The notes: generated by a model not told the origin, from the letters alone. Shown: positions 24,710 through 33,908, numbered from the stretch's first letter. The stretch: DNA of 64,000 nucleotides from Bacillota bacterium (GCA_021771185.1 JAETPN010000001.1:130366-194365), one strand, 5' to 3'. A program made the numbers and translations.

Positions 24710-25888
24710 ATGAAAATTTTTATATCAATACTCATCAATTTCCTTTTTATGAGTATTGCAGATAGTATAGATTCAGCATTCAACAATTTAATCAGCCTTG
24801 ATGCCATTGTTGTTTGGGGAAGTTTTTTATTAATAGATTCTATTTTTAAATCATTTAGCGAAATAGGAACATATACCTATAGAACAACTAGAAAGAATGA
24901 ATGGTCCTATTTATGGTTTAATATTCTATTTGGATTATTGATAGGAATATTCGTATTTATATTTAGAAATGAAATCATAAAGATTTTCAGTCTTACTACT
25001 ATTCAAAGGGAAATGTTATCCTTTTTATTAAGTTTATATATTGGATATTTAGTACTAGGTAGATTAGCAAATTCCATCTTTGAAATTATGAGGTTAAAAG
25101 GAGAATTAAAACTCTATAGAAAAAGTTTAATCGTTTATTATATATGTTTAATTGGTTTGGATGCTATCGCATATGTTTCAACACATAATTTAATGTTCCT
25201 AGTATTAGCAACCTTAATTGCTTGGATGATATCAATTATTTATATGTTATATCATTTAAAACTAAAATTTGAATTACCTCATAAAGATACATTGAAAAAT
25301 GTAATGAACTATGGACTCCCCTATTCCATGGAAAGATTAATATCAAGAGTCTTTTTACTACTATACGGGAAATTAGCAAGTAATTTAGGAACAGAAAAAT
25401 ATTCCATTCATACGATTTGTTATGCAGTATGTTTAAGTTTAGAGATCATAACGAATGCATATCAAGCGGCATTAATGATCAGGGTACCAGAAGGTAAAAC
25501 ATATGAAGAACAATATAAAATTTGTATGGAAATGAGAAATAACTGTTTTGGTTTAATTATTCTTTTAAACTTTATATTCTCTTTTATATATTTGTTCATA
25601 TCTCATGGAAGCTTACCAATCGATAAATGCTTCCCCTACATCATCTTTTATTCCTTCGGTGTTTTTGGATTATATCCTTATGAAACATATAAAACATTAT
25701 GTATAACACAAGGTAAATCAACAATTTTACTTTTAGGTTCTACCATTGGTGTTATCATTAGATTTATCCTTTGCTTATTATTTATACATACCCCTTTTGC
25801 CTTATTTGTATTTGGATTATCAAACGGTATTGATTTTGGATCTAGAAGTATTATTTATAAAATGGTTTTATCAAAATCTAAATCATAG
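24710..25888 (+). CDS. MATE-like multidrug/polysaccharide-type transporter
   Basis: A 392-residue integral membrane protein with about 12 hydrophobic segments and the twofold repeat of MATE/MOP transporters. Start ATG 24710 behind TAGGTGG. Internal motifs include NYGLPYSMERLISRVFLLL, reminiscent of the second-half GxPxxxE pattern. Codon use is more AT-rich than in the preceding genes. A truncated copy of its 3' end lies at 27331-27376. The substrate is unknown. Confidence 0.8.
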   Translation: MKIFISILINFLFMSIADSIDSAFNNLISLDAIVVWGSFLLIDSIFKSFSEIGTYTYRTTRKNEWSYLWFNILFGLLIGIFVFIFRNEIIKIFSLTTIQREMLSFLLSLYIGYLVLGRLANSIFEIMRLKGELKLYRKSLIVYYICLIGLDAIAYVSTHNLMFLVLATLIAWMISIIYMLYHLKLKFELPHKDTLKNVMNYGLPYSMERLISRVFLLLYGKLASNLGTEKYSIHTICYAVCLSLEIITNAYQAALMIRVPEGKTYEEQYKICMEMRNNCFGLIILLNFIFSFIYLFISHGSLPIDKCFPYIIFYSFGVFGLYPYETYKTLCITQGKSTILLLGSTIGVIIRFILCLLFIHTPFALFVFGLSNGIDFGSRSIIYKMVLSKSKS

Positions 25889-25915
25889 AAAAAAGAAATT
25901 AAAGTTTGTTAAAAA

Positions 25916-26041
25916 ATGGAAGAAAATAATTTATCAACAAGAGATACAGAAAAGAAATATGGAATTCATCATTCTCTTGTTGATAAATGAAGAAGTTTAG
26001 AAAAAGGAGAAGTAATAAATGAACAAGAATATAAAAGATAA
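25916..26041 (+). pseudogene. Transposase-like helix-turn-helix remnant
   Basis: Reads MEENNLSTRDTEKKYGIHHS, then LVDK, a TGA stop, then RSLEKGEVINEQEYKR. With TGG in place of TGA the text fits the HTH of IS3-type OrfA proteins (KKYGI...LVxKWR). The stop codon is where the conserved tryptophan normally is. No terminal repeats or remaining transposase are visible. A 16-bp inverted repeat (25929-25944 and 25973-25988) overlaps it. It may be a chance match, as only about 40 codons are left. Confidence 0.4.
25929..25988. repeat. 16-bp perfect inverted repeat with 28-bp spacing
   Basis: ATTTATCAACAAGAGA and its exact complement TCTCTTGTTGATAAAT flank 28 bp between the MATE and MFS genes. There is no T run behind it, so it is not a simple terminator; it could be an mRNA processing or stability hairpin, or a recombination site. 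Confidence 0.6.
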
Positions 26042-27239
26042 GATCGAATTAAGTAATAAAATATATCCCTATTTTGCTGGACTATCTGATGATTTAATGT
26101 TTTGGGCTGCCATTAATACAATTTTTTTAACAACAGTCAAAAATCTTACAGCATCTCAAATAAGTCTTTTATCCGCTATTGCTACTTTTTCTACCATTAT
26201 ATTACAAGGAATAGCATTTAAAATAATCAAAAAAATAGGAAATATCACTTCTGTTAGATTGGGTCTTGTTTTATTACTAACTGCAGCTATCATTATTACA
26301 TTTTCAAATAATATACTTTGCATTGGCTTTGGTTACATAATTTATCATTCAGCATTCTTTTTTACAAATATGCAAAATGTTATATTAAAAAGAAATTTAA
26401 AGGCTGTTGGTAAAGAAAATACGTTTCATAAAGTTTGTAGTAAAACTAGTTTTATATATGCAATACTTACGATGATCGTTTCTTTTGTTGCCGGATTTAT
26501 TTTTAACATAAATAACTATTTACCTATGATTTTATGTATTATGATATGTGTATTAAATATCTTTTTATCAAGTTTTATATATGAGTATAAATACGAAAAT
26601 GATGAAAGTGTTAATCACAAAAGAAAAATTCATTGGAAAAAAATATTAATATTAATTATTGTTGTATATGGATTATTGTATGCAACAGTCGAAACGTTAC
26701 AAGAAACCGGAAAAATATTTATTCAATATAATTTTCAAAATTTTATTGAGATGGATAAAGTAACAGTATATCTTACTATAATCATAGCTTTTTCACGAAT
26801 CGCAAGAGTAATTTCAAATATATTATTTAATAAAATGTATTCAAAATTAAAAAATAAATTAATTATCTTTTTAAATCTATTATTATTCTTATCTGTTATA
26901 TTAATGCTTATTGGAAATATTATTACAAACAATATTTTTAGTGGTGTTATTATGGGAACTGGTTTCTGCTTATTACTATTTGTTAGAGATCCAATCATGA
27001 CCTTTACAAAAACTGAATTATTGAATAATTGTAATGTGGAAGATCAAGAAAATATTATGCATAAATTTAATTTAAGCAGAAAAATAGTAAGATGTATTTT
27101 AGCATCATTAGTTAGCTTATTACTTTTAAAAATAAAAATGGTTATTATTATGTGGTTATTAGCAATTATAATAATTCTATGTTTTATATTAACATTTAAT
27201 TTATCTAAAGAATTATATATAGCAAAAACAAATGATTAA
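26019..27239 (+). CDS. MFS transporter
   Basis: A 406-residue membrane protein with about 12 hydrophobic segments. The first half contains ITSVRLGLVLLLTAAIII, and the loop between segments 2 and 3 is basic, as in the major facilitator superfamily. It is probably an exporter, as in the other half of this pair-type locus (MATE plus MFS). Start ATG 26019 behind AAAAAGGAG. Strongly AT-rich. It may be cotranscribed with the MATE gene 130 bp upstream, since no terminator is obvious between them. Confidence 0.75.
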   Translation: MNKNIKDKIELSNKIYPYFAGLSDDLMFWAAINTIFLTTVKNLTASQISLLSAIATFSTIILQGIAFKIIKKIGNITSVRLGLVLLLTAAIIITFSNNILCIGFGYIIYHSAFFFTNMQNVILKRNLKAVGKENTFHKVCSKTSFIYAILTMIVSFVAGFIFNINNYLPMILCIMICVLNIFLSSFIYEYKYENDESVNHKRKIHWKKILILIIVVYGLLYATVETLQETGKIFIQYNFQNFIEMDKVTVYLTIIIAFSRIARVISNILFNKMYSKLKNKLIIFLNLLLFLSVILMLIGNIITNNIFSGVIMGTGFCLLLFVRDPIMTFTKTELLNNCNVEDQENIMHKFNLSRKIVRCILASLVSLLLLKIKMVIIMWLLAIIIILCFILTFNLSKELYIAKTND

Positions 27240-27254
27240 ATTATTTAAAATCTA

Positions 27255-27376
27255 CATCAAAAATATAAGTTTTATTCTATATATTATCGTAGATTTCATA
27301 TGAACCAATCAATAAAAGATATCAAATGAAGTATTTGGTATTGATTTTGGAGCTAGAAGTATTATTTATAAAATGG
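27255..27376 (+). pseudogene. Fused remnants of UDG-like and MATE gene 3' ends
   Basis: Bases 27255-27328 match the 3' part of the UDG-like gene (28155-28242), sharing TATAAGTTTT, TATATATTAT and CAATAxAAGATAT but with an internal deletion. Bases 27331-27376 match the MATE 3' end (25809-25866), including TTTATAAAATGG, with a 12-bp deletion. Both frames are broken. They show that copies of these genes were here before and were lost. Confidence 0.7.
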
Positions 27377-27614
27377 ATTCTTAAAGAAAAACAAATTAAA
27401 AGATGCTTAGAATGAATTGAACTCTAAAAGCATCTTTTTCTTTAACCATTGAACTCTTAAGTTTATTCCATGAATATTTTAATTTTATCTCAGTTATCTC
27501 GAAATTCAATATTAATATAAAATGATATAAAGTATTTTGTATTTTTTAAACTTATCAAATTTTCAAATATTACTACTTATACATTTTATGATAAAATATT
27601 ATCAGGTGGTTGTA
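27377..27614. other. Intergenic stretch before the UDG-like gene
   Basis: Contains the terminator at 27397-27439, then AT-rich sequence without a recognisable gene. A weak promoter-like TATGATAAAAT occurs about 20 bp before the UDG ribosome site. Confidence 0.5.
27397..27439 (+). terminator. Terminator after the gene remnants
   Basis: AAAAGATGCTT/AAGCATCTTTT stem with a 19-nt loop and T tract. Confidence 0.75.
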
Positions 27615-28325
27615 GTGAAATTAGAAGATTTAAATATAAAATATGATAAATTGCAAAAAAAGTATGGTGCAAAAGAATTAAATTCTATATATAATGGTGG
27701 TTGTAAAGATAATCCTAACATTTGTTTTGTCTTTATGAATCCAACGGGAAGAAATATTGCTTCATCAAAAGATTGGAATGGGATAAAATCACCTTGGATC
27801 GGAACTAAAAATATTTGGGATTTATTCTATGCTGTAGATTTATTAGATGAAAAAATTTATAACAAAATTAGAGCTATAAAAGGCCGTGAATGGACAGAAG
27901 AATTTGCAAGTGAAGTTTACTCTGACGTTGAAAAACATAAATATTTCATAACAAATCTTGGTAAATGTACACAACTAGATGCTAGACCATTACCAGACAC
28001 AGTATATAAAGAATATCTACATTTATTAGAAAAAGAATTTGAAATTATAAATCCAAAAGTGATTGTATTATTTGGAAATCAGGTAAGTTCTATTGTATTA
28101 AATGAAAAAATTTCTGTTTCTCAATGCAGAAAGAAAATGTTTGAAAAAGAAATCAATCATAAAAAATATAAGTTTTTCTCTATATATTATCCCGTAGGAA
28201 ATGGTAGATTTAATATTGATAAATCAATAGAAGATATTAAATGGATCATTGAAAATTTATCACTAGAAAATCAAGATGTTTTAAATAACGAAAAAGATAA
28301 AGAAAAAATTACATCAATATATTGA
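27615..28325 (+). CDS. Uracil-DNA glycosylase superfamily protein
   Basis: A 236-residue protein. The start is GTG 27615 behind AGGTGG; the frame upstream of it has no ribosome site. Pattern of the UDG fold: ICFVFMNPTGRN (motif 1 loop), a WIGTKNIWDLFYAV segment, ITNLGKCTQ (motif 2 region), PKVIVLFGNQVSSIVL and YYPVGNGRFNIDKS (motif 3 region). Closer to UDG families 4-5 or uncharacterised members than to Ung. It might excise damaged bases or be a nucleotide-binding relative; catalysis is not shown. It is within the AT-rich island and has a partial copy at 27255. Confidence 0.7.
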   Translation: MKLEDLNIKYDKLQKKYGAKELNSIYNGGCKDNPNICFVFMNPTGRNIASSKDWNGIKSPWIGTKNIWDLFYAVDLLDEKIYNKIRAIKGREWTEEFASEVYSDVEKHKYFITNLGKCTQLDARPLPDTVYKEYLHLLEKEFEIINPKVIVLFGNQVSSIVLNEKISVSQCRKKMFEKEINHKKYKFFSIYYPVGNGRFNIDKSIEDIKWIIENLSLENQDVLNNEKDKEKITSIY

Positions 28326-28371
28326 AGGACATAATAATTCATTCGTCCTCACACAATTTAGAAAGAGATTT

Positions 28372-28402
28372 TAAAGGACTGCAGCGGAAAGTCCTTTTTT
28401 TC
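28372..28402 (+). terminator. Terminator of the UDG-like gene
   Basis: AAAGGACT/AGTCCTTT stem followed by a T run. Confidence 0.8.
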
Positions 28403-28899
28403 ATATATAAATTAGTTATTTTAACACAACTTATTCAACTTGTTTTTATAATTCTTCATCACATTTCCACATTCAATTTGATTAAAAGATTCTCTCTTTC
28501 TAGAAAGAAAACTTAAGTCTATTAAATAAAAACTCACGAACTTTAATTAGTCCGTAAGTTGTTTTCAAATGGAGTGGTAGTCGAATAAGTACACAACTTT
28601 TTCTCCAATTAGAGATTATATAAATCTTCTAAAATAATTTTAACGCAAATTATGATATTTTACTATTTTTTATTAAAAAATCTCAATTAATAAGTTACAG
28701 TTCTATCAGATAAAATAAGGGATTGAGAAATATTTTTAGCAAAAAATAGTCGAAAAGCGCTAAATTTTAACAAATCTAACTATTTTTGATATAAATTTCA
28801 ATATTGATAGCTATATTAAATATGCTTCTTATTGCTTATAAATAGATCCTTTTAAGTCATTCTTAATTTCTTTGACTGAACTGTAACATTAATAATAAT

Positions 28900-28914
28900 C
28901 CTACGATTCGTAGG
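28900..28914. promoter_or_regulatory. 15-nt palindromic operator candidate
   Basis: CCTACGA-T-TCGTAGG is a perfect palindrome 52 bp before the membrane-protein gene at 28966. A TATAAT at 28933-28938 puts its -35 region (about 28910) on the palindrome. The XRE-VanZ protein encoded downstream is the obvious candidate to bind it. Confidence 0.6.
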
Positions 28915-28965
28915 GTGACATTTCTAGATTTATATAATAATATTGATTTAGAAAGAAGGAATTTT

Positions 28966-29616
28966 ATGAAAAACAATATAATTAATTATTATGCTTTAAT
29001 AATGATGATTTTATTTATTATTTATAATCTTATATTAGAGGATTTAAAAATTGGTGGTTTGTTATATCAAATATTTATGATTATATTAATAATTTTAAAT
29101 ATCATTACATTAATTATATATAAAAAAAGTATTAAATATAAGAAATTGATAATAATATTTTACTTTCTTACATGGTTGTTATTATCGAAAAACTCATTAC
29201 AATGTATATTTGCAATATCTAATATGATAACATTGATAATTATTGGTTTTAGGGAAAGTAATTTTATAAAGATATTATCAATACTTATTACTCTATTCTT
29301 TGCTGTATTCTTTATGCCATTATTATTTGTTTATTTATTAGCTTTTGGTGCAAGTTTAAGTGAAGAATCTGGTCGAAATGATATTTACGATGATATGCAC
29401 TATTATTGTGAAAATAATTATGAAGTATATTCATTTTCAGCTGGTGCTATGGACCATTTTCATTACAGTATAGGTAAACATTATGAGTTTTTAGATATTG
29501 ATAGTATAATATATATATCTTATAACGAACGAAACGAAGTTTCAAAAAAAGAATATGATGATTATTTAAATAATCATAAATGTAAATTGGTTGGTGATAT
29601 AAATGGATCTGAATAA
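28966..29616 (+). CDS. Membrane protein of unknown function
   Basis: A 216-residue protein from ATG 28966 behind AGAAGG. Four to five hydrophobic segments occupy residues 5-135, followed by a charged external or cytoplasmic tail with SLSEESGRNDIYDDMHYYCENNYE. No family recognised. It overlaps the XRE-VanZ gene by 14 bases in another frame, so the pair forms an operon behind the palindrome. Confidence 0.65.
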   Translation: MKNNIINYYALIMMILFIIYNLILEDLKIGGLLYQIFMIILIILNIITLIIYKKSIKYKKLIIIFYFLTWLLLSKNSLQCIFAISNMITLIIIGFRESNFIKILSILITLFFAVFFMPLLFVYLLAFGASLSEESGRNDIYDDMHYYCENNYEVYSFSAGAMDHFHYSIGKHYEFLDIDSIIYISYNERNEVSKKEYDDYLNNHKCKLVGDINGSE

Positions 29617-30464
29617 AATATCTAATTTTATAAAAACTAAAAGAAAAGAATTAGGAATAACACAAGATGAACTTGCTGAAAAATTGTTTGTAACTGAAAA
29701 AGCAATTTCAAGATGGGAAACTGGTCGAGGAACTCCTGATATATCGTTATTGCTTCCATTAGCCAAAGAACTTAACATAGATGTATCAGAATTGTTAAAT
29801 GGTGAAGAAAATAAGAAAAATAAAAATAATGTGGAACAATTACTTGAATATAACGAAATAACTAAATCAAATAAATATAATTTTCATTTTAAACTAACAA
29901 TTATCTTTTATGTATTATCTATATTGACATTCTTATTTTATTTAAAATTTGAATATGATCCAAATATAGAGATAAATTATTTTATAAGACTATTAATAAT
30001 AATTTTTTCTTCCATTTTCGTGATTATAGGAAATAAAATATATAGCAATAATTATGTAGAAAAGATAAAAGACAAAAAGAAAGTATCAAAACTTTCTCAT
30101 GTAATAGTATTTATATACTATGTCATTTTATTATTCAATATGGTAATCTTTGCAAGATATAATAGTATTAATAGTTATAACTTGATACCATTCAACTCTA
30201 TAATTGATATATTAAAACATGGAACTATTTACTCAATTATTATAAATATATTTGGTAACTTACTAGTATTTATGCCTCTTGAATATTTTTTGATTGAATT
30301 ATTCAATGTTAAAAAAATTTCAATTAATTTAATATTATCGTTTGTTATAATATTAATAATTGAATTATTTCAATTTATATTTAAAGTTGGAGTTTTAGAT
30401 ATTGATGATTTAATATTATGTACCTTTGGTATGATGATATTTTATATAATTTATAATAAATTTA

Positions 30465-30472
<8 letters not shown>
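29603..30472 (+). CDS. XRE DNA-binding domain fused to a VanZ-like membrane domain
   Basis: A 289-residue protein. Residues 5-60 are a clear XRE helix-turn-helix (KRKELGITQDELAEKLFVTE and WETGRGTPD). Membrane segments start at about residue 95, and the C-terminal part has the VanZ pattern: NLIPFNSI, NIFGNLLVFMPLEYFL, ELFQFIFKVGVLDIDDL and TFGMMIFYI. VanZ proteins are associated with low-level teicoplanin resistance. A membrane-tethered DNA-binding protein could couple envelope stress to its own operon; that is inference. Confidence 0.85.
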
Positions 30473-30697
<225 letters not shown>

Positions 30698-30698
30698 T

Positions 30699-30746
30699 TA
30701 AAAAAGGTGTCAAAAGTATTAAGTGTTTAATACTACTGACACCTTA
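30699..30746 (-). promoter_or_regulatory. Attenuator-type terminator in a leader
   Basis: AAGGTGTCA/TGACACCTT with an inner AGTATTAA/TTAATACT stem gives a very stable interrupted hairpin, followed by six or more T on the minus strand, and lies between a 10-codon leader frame and the next gene. Confidence 0.75.
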
Positions 30747-30752
30747 TAAAAT

Positions 30753-30785
30753 TTAAATTACTATATATTTTTTATGCTTTCTCAT
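30753..30785 (-). CDS. Ten-residue leader peptide MRKHKKYIVI
   Basis: ATG 30785 has a strong AAGGAGG site 7 bp upstream. The frame reads MRKHKKYIVI and stops 7 bp before the attenuator stem. A promoter (TTGACA 30859-30854, TATTAT-like -10 about 16 bp further) precedes it. This promoter, strong SD, very short basic peptide and terminator layout is that of ribosome-stalling leaders of antibiotic-inducible genes. The gene downstream is only a recombinase fragment, so the original target may have been lost. Confidence 0.55.
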   Translation of the reverse strand: MRKHKKYIVI

Positions 30786-30853
30786 AGATGTACCTCCTTA
30801 CTAGGTAGATACTTCCTTCATTCGCTTATTTATAATATCACTTTTGAAAATAA

Positions 30854-30859
30854 TGTCAA
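30854..30859 (-). promoter_or_regulatory. -35 box of the leader-attenuator unit
   Basis: TTGACA on the minus strand; the -10 candidate TATTAT is at 30837-30832, 16 bp away. Confidence 0.55.
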
Positions 30860-30862
30860 TAG

Positions 30863-31135
30863 CTATAGATTTTTAATATAGTCTTGTAATTCACTGATTT
30901 TAATACATTTTTGTAAGTTTTCAATAAAAATATTTTTGCTATGATTAAAAGCTAGGAAAGTTCTATCTTTAATTATTATTTTATTTGGTTCAACATAATT
31001 GATATTAGTTTTTTCAACTCTACGAATAGAACCATTAATAATCGTTGCTTTAACATTATTATAATCACATATAAATTCAATTCTTGTTTTCAGATCTTCA
31101 TCAATTGGGACTTCATTAGTAATAATATTTAACAT
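30863..31135 (-). CDS. Unknown small protein
   Basis: A 90-residue protein that I cannot assign. It is mixed alpha/beta with MLNIITNEVPIDEDLKTRIEF at the start and ISELQDYIKNL at the end. It follows the replication-like gene by 15 bp, with AAAGGAAA before the start. Its genes for neighbours look like mobile-element leftovers, so it was probably part of the same element. Confidence 0.55.
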   Translation of the reverse strand: MLNIITNEVPIDEDLKTRIEFICDYNNVKATIINGSIRRVEKTNINYVEPNKIIIKDRTFLAFNHSKNIFIENLQKCIKISELQDYIKNL

Positions 31136-31150
31136 ATAATATTTCCTTTC

Positions 31151-31417
31151 TTATCTTTCTTTATCCCATTCAGTATATGGAATAGGAGAAGCAATTAGTT
31201 TCTTAGATTCTGTGTCATACTTGATATATTTGTTGATTCTTAATTCAAGTAAAGCATCTTTTATCGTTTCTTTATTATCAGTGCAATACTTTTCAATATC
31301 TAATCCAATAATATTATCATTGAATAGGACAATACTTAAGAACCCTTTAGCATTTAAAGATAAGTTTTTGTCAGTTAAATATTTCATCGAAGTCTTATAA
31401 ACATTGAATTGTTTCAT
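31151..31417 (-). CDS. Small replication/HTH-type protein, probable mobile-element gene
   Basis: An 88-residue protein from ATG 31417. FNVYKTSMKYLTDKNLSLNAKGFLSIVLF resembles the start of phage and plasmid replication-initiation helix-turn-helix proteins (LSxxAKGLLxxxLSLPD), with TIKDALLELRINKYI as the following helix-wing. Those proteins are usually 200-300 residues, so this is either a short accessory version or a truncated one. It ends 16 bp before the next small gene. Position next to tRNA-Gly supports an integrated element. Confidence 0.55.
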   Translation of the reverse strand: MKQFNVYKTSMKYLTDKNLSLNAKGFLSIVLFNDNIIGLDIEKYCTDNKETIKDALLELRINKYIKYDTESKKLIASPIPYTEWDKER

Positions 31418-31525
31418 TATTTTCACCATCCTTTCTTTTGGATGGATGATTTATACAAAAAAAAATCTATCCTTTCGAATAGATTTATATATCAAACTCA
31501 GAAATTTTCCGAGCAGATTCCTCAA

Positions 31526-31599
31526 TGGAGCGGATGATGAGAATCGAACTCACGTAGTCAGCTTGGAAGGCTGAGGTTCTACCATTAAACTACATCCGC
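31526..31599 (-). tRNA. tRNA-Gly(TCC)
   Basis: Cloverleaf on the minus strand: acceptor GCGGATG/CATCCGC, anticodon loop CTTCCAA (anticodon TCC), T arm with GTTCGATTC, discriminator T and encoded CCA (31528-31526). The neighbouring recombinase and replication-like fragments suggest it may have served as an integration target; no second copy of its 3' end is visible in the window. Confidence 0.95.
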
Positions 31600-31700
31600 A
31601 AATCAAGTAGGCACTATTAATTATACCAGGATTTATAGAGATGTCAATAACTTTTTTAAAATTTTTTTAATTTTTATAAAACGGTAAAATTTTTCTAGCC

Positions 31701-32495
31701 CTATCGTTGATGTGTTACAATAAAATTCTTTGTAAATTTAAAATTATGGTTGTTTGTTAAATAAAGATAACCACATAAACTAAAAATAAACGCTCCAATC
31801 AAATTAACTATTAAATCATTCATTGTATCATGAATACCTAAATCTAAATATCCATTAGGAATATAAGCTAATTCATTCCCCTCTTTATCATAAATGATTG
31901 TATATGCGATATCATCTACTTTAATTGGATTATTATCTTTCAAAGGATCCAATTCTACGGAAGAAATCGAAGTAACTATTTCATCCTTTTGCATATCTAA
32001 TCTAAAAATGGTATCCATGGAATATTCAAAAAATTCCCCCCCTACTCCAATGGTCATACTAAAACTAAATGCAATAACAGCCATCAAGAAAGGATTCATA
32101 TGCATTGACTTTACTTTCTTATCCAGAAGATCAACTAAGCTAAACCCTACTCCTGCCGCTAAAAATCCATTTAAGGTGTGCAAAATGGTATCCCACTGTG
32201 AAATATTACCATAAAAATTATTAATTTCACCTAATATTTCCGCACTAAAAATAAACAGTAAAATAACAATTTCTAGTAATCTTGGAAAAGATATTTTTAA
32301 TCGCTGTTGAATGAAAAAAGGTAACAGAAATAAAATGAGTGTTAATAAACATAAAAGAACATTACTATAATTTCCTAAGAAAAATTGTCGTAACATACAT
32401 AAAATAACTAAAAATCTTAGAAAAAAATAAACGATTAAAGAACTTTTTTTATTTTCTTTATAATTTTCTTTTAATGTCTTTCTTATTTTTGTCAT
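31701..32495 (-). CDS. DUF2238/YjdF-type membrane protein
   Basis: A 264-residue protein with about seven membrane segments. WDTILHTLNGFLAAGVGF, NPFLMAVIAFSFSMTIG, VGGEFFEYSMDTIF and HDTMNDLIVNLIGA correspond to the conserved parts of DUF2238 proteins. Function is unknown. It is not followed by another gene on its strand for 100 bp, and lies 27 bp downstream of the deacetylase gene, so it may be in that operon. Confidence 0.75.
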   Translation of the reverse strand: MTKIRKTLKENYKENKKSSLIVYFFLRFLVILCMLRQFFLGNYSNVLLCLLTLILFLLPFFIQQRLKISFPRLLEIVILLFIFSAEILGEINNFYGNISQWDTILHTLNGFLAAGVGFSLVDLLDKKVKSMHMNPFLMAVIAFSFSMTIGVGGEFFEYSMDTIFRLDMQKDEIVTSISSVELDPLKDNNPIKVDDIAYTIIYDKEGNELAYIPNGYLDLGIHDTMNDLIVNLIGAFIFSLCGYLYLTNNHNFKFTKNFIVTHQR

Positions 32496-32521
32496 AAATT
32501 ACACCACCTAAAATCTATAAA

Positions 32522-33475
32522 CTAATTATTTATACCATGATGCATACAAGGTGAAATGGGTGTCAACGGTTCAATCGCATATCCATTTTCAATATAATAT
32601 TTGATTTTGTCCTCCAAAGAGTTTACTGTCGCATGTTTTGCTGGAGCATCATGCATTAATAAATTAATAATATCATGTTTTGGTGAATATGTTTTTATAT
32701 TATTCATCTGACGTTCTTCTAAAGCACCAGCCGCATCTTCACTATCTACATTCCAGTCATGATAATAATATCCCTGTTCCGTAACCAACTTCGTTAAACG
32801 TGTCATAATTCCAGGATTAAATCGACTTACAGTATTAGAGCTTCCTCCTGGAAAACGAATGATCACAGAACGGTATCCTGTTAAATCATATACTTTATCT
32901 TGAATCTTTTTTAAATCTGCAAAATAAGCTTCTTCTGAAGCGTAAACTTCACGGTAGTTATGACTTGCGGTATGTAAGCCTACTGTATGTCCTTCTTTAT
33001 ACATTCGTTTAATTAAATAATCATATTTTTCATCTTGATAAGTTACAAAAAAGGTCGCCTTCACATGATATTTATCTAGAATATCTAAAATTTCTTCTGT
33101 TCGTTCAGAAGGTCCATCATCAAACGTTAAGTAAACTGTTTTATAACTATTTTCAATCGATGTTTGTTGTTTCTGAATCATTTGTTCTTTTAATTTCTTT
33201 TCTTCTGCTTGAAGTTTTTCGATTTCTGATTCGATTTTTTTCATCTCTACATCTAAATCGATCGATACTTTATTATTCTCTTGAAATTTTTGTTCTAATT
33301 TTTGATTTTCTTCTCTAAGCGATACCAATGTTTGAATCTCATTTTTATAGTTTATTGTTTTAACGTTTTTGTTCAGCAAAGATTGATATATTAACGCATC
33401 CATCATGATAAAAAACAAGATCGAAATACATAGTAAAGTAAAGAAAAATCTCTTCCATTCTGTCATACTACTCAC
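32522..33475 (-). CDS. Membrane-anchored polysaccharide (peptidoglycan) deacetylase
   Basis: A 317-residue NodB-fold enzyme. Membrane segment at 10-32, coiled coil at about 45-105, then the catalytic domain: TFDDGPSE (motif 1, metal Asp pair), HTASH (motif 2), RFPGGSSN (motif 3), WNVDSEDA (motif 4) and LLMHD (motif 5). It should remove acetyl groups from cell-wall glycans on the outside, often giving lysozyme resistance. Its start overlaps the end of the preceding coiled-coil gene by 8 bp, and both products have a membrane anchor plus coiled coil, so they may interact. Confidence 0.9.
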   Translation of the reverse strand: MSSMTEWKRFFFTLLCISILFFIMMDALIYQSLLNKNVKTINYKNEIQTLVSLREENQKLEQKFQENNKVSIDLDVEMKKIESEIEKLQAEEKKLKEQMIQKQQTSIENSYKTVYLTFDDGPSERTEEILDILDKYHVKATFFVTYQDEKYDYLIKRMYKEGHTVGLHTASHNYREVYASEEAYFADLKKIQDKVYDLTGYRSVIIRFPGGSSNTVSRFNPGIMTRLTKLVTEQGYYYHDWNVDSEDAAGALEERQMNNIKTYSPKHDIINLLMHDAPAKHATVNSLEDKIKYYIENGYAIEPLTPISPCMHHGINN

Positions 33476-33767
33476 CTATTTGTCCTTTAATACTTTTGAT
33501 CGATTGTTTTGTTGCTTCTTTCACTGCCTCAAGATTCGCTAAACGTTCTTTTTTAGCTTGCTGATCCTTTGCTAGCTCATTTAGCTTATTTTCATAATCT
33601 ACTTTCGTCTTTTCTTCCTTTTTTACCTTCTTTTTATAATCAATAAGTTCTTTTTTATAATCTTTAATTTCATGATTCATACGTGTTAAATGTAAGTTCA
33701 TTGAAAAAAATAAAGATAATAAACCAACCTGTAGACATATCATTAATAATATCATACCTTTTTTCAC
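33468..33767 (-). CDS. Small membrane protein with a coiled coil
   Basis: A 99-residue protein if GTG 33767 is used (GGTGAT site just before it); an ATG 12 bp upstream has no site. One membrane segment (about 5-25) is followed by a long charged coiled coil to the end (NHEIKDYKKELIDYKKKVKK). The shape recalls FtsL/DivIC, but position and sequence do not prove this. It overlaps the deacetylase gene and may form a heteromeric coiled coil with it. Confidence 0.65.
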   Translation of the reverse strand: MKKGMILLMICLQVGLLSLFFSMNLHLTRMNHEIKDYKKELIDYKKKVKKEEKTKVDYENKLNELAKDQQAKKERLANLEAVKEATKQSIKSIKGQIGE

Positions 33768-33908
33768 ATCTATCACCATTTTTTATTATAACATTTTTCG
33801 ACAATTTTTAATCATAAAATAACTGTTTAAATAAGTTTTTTTCATAAATTCAAACGGAATTATTGACATCATACTTCTTTTTGGGTAAAATTAAATATGT
33901 AGTCACAC

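Larger units (their letters stand above)
28326..28965. other. 640-bp non-coding stretch
   Basis: Holds the terminator at 28372-28402, a second imperfect hairpin (ACTCACGAACT with AGTCCGTAAGT, about 28529-28559) and a palindrome at 28900-28914. The remainder is AT-rich with only short, poorly supported frames. A 64-codon frame at 28322-28516 runs through the terminator and is not believed. Confidence 0.6.

Noticed and set aside
25746-26000. 84-codon frame at the end of the first MATE gene
   Set aside because: Shadow of the MATE gene in another frame; no start signals.
28322-28516. 64-codon frame behind the UDG-like gene
   Set aside because: It starts with TTG without a ribosome site and runs through a clear terminator; composition looks like non-coding sequence.
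28566-28600. Sequence ATGGAGTGGTAGTCGAATAAG as a second att copy of the tRNA-Gly end
   Set aside because: Only short, gapped similarity to the tRNA 3' end; not better than expected by chance.
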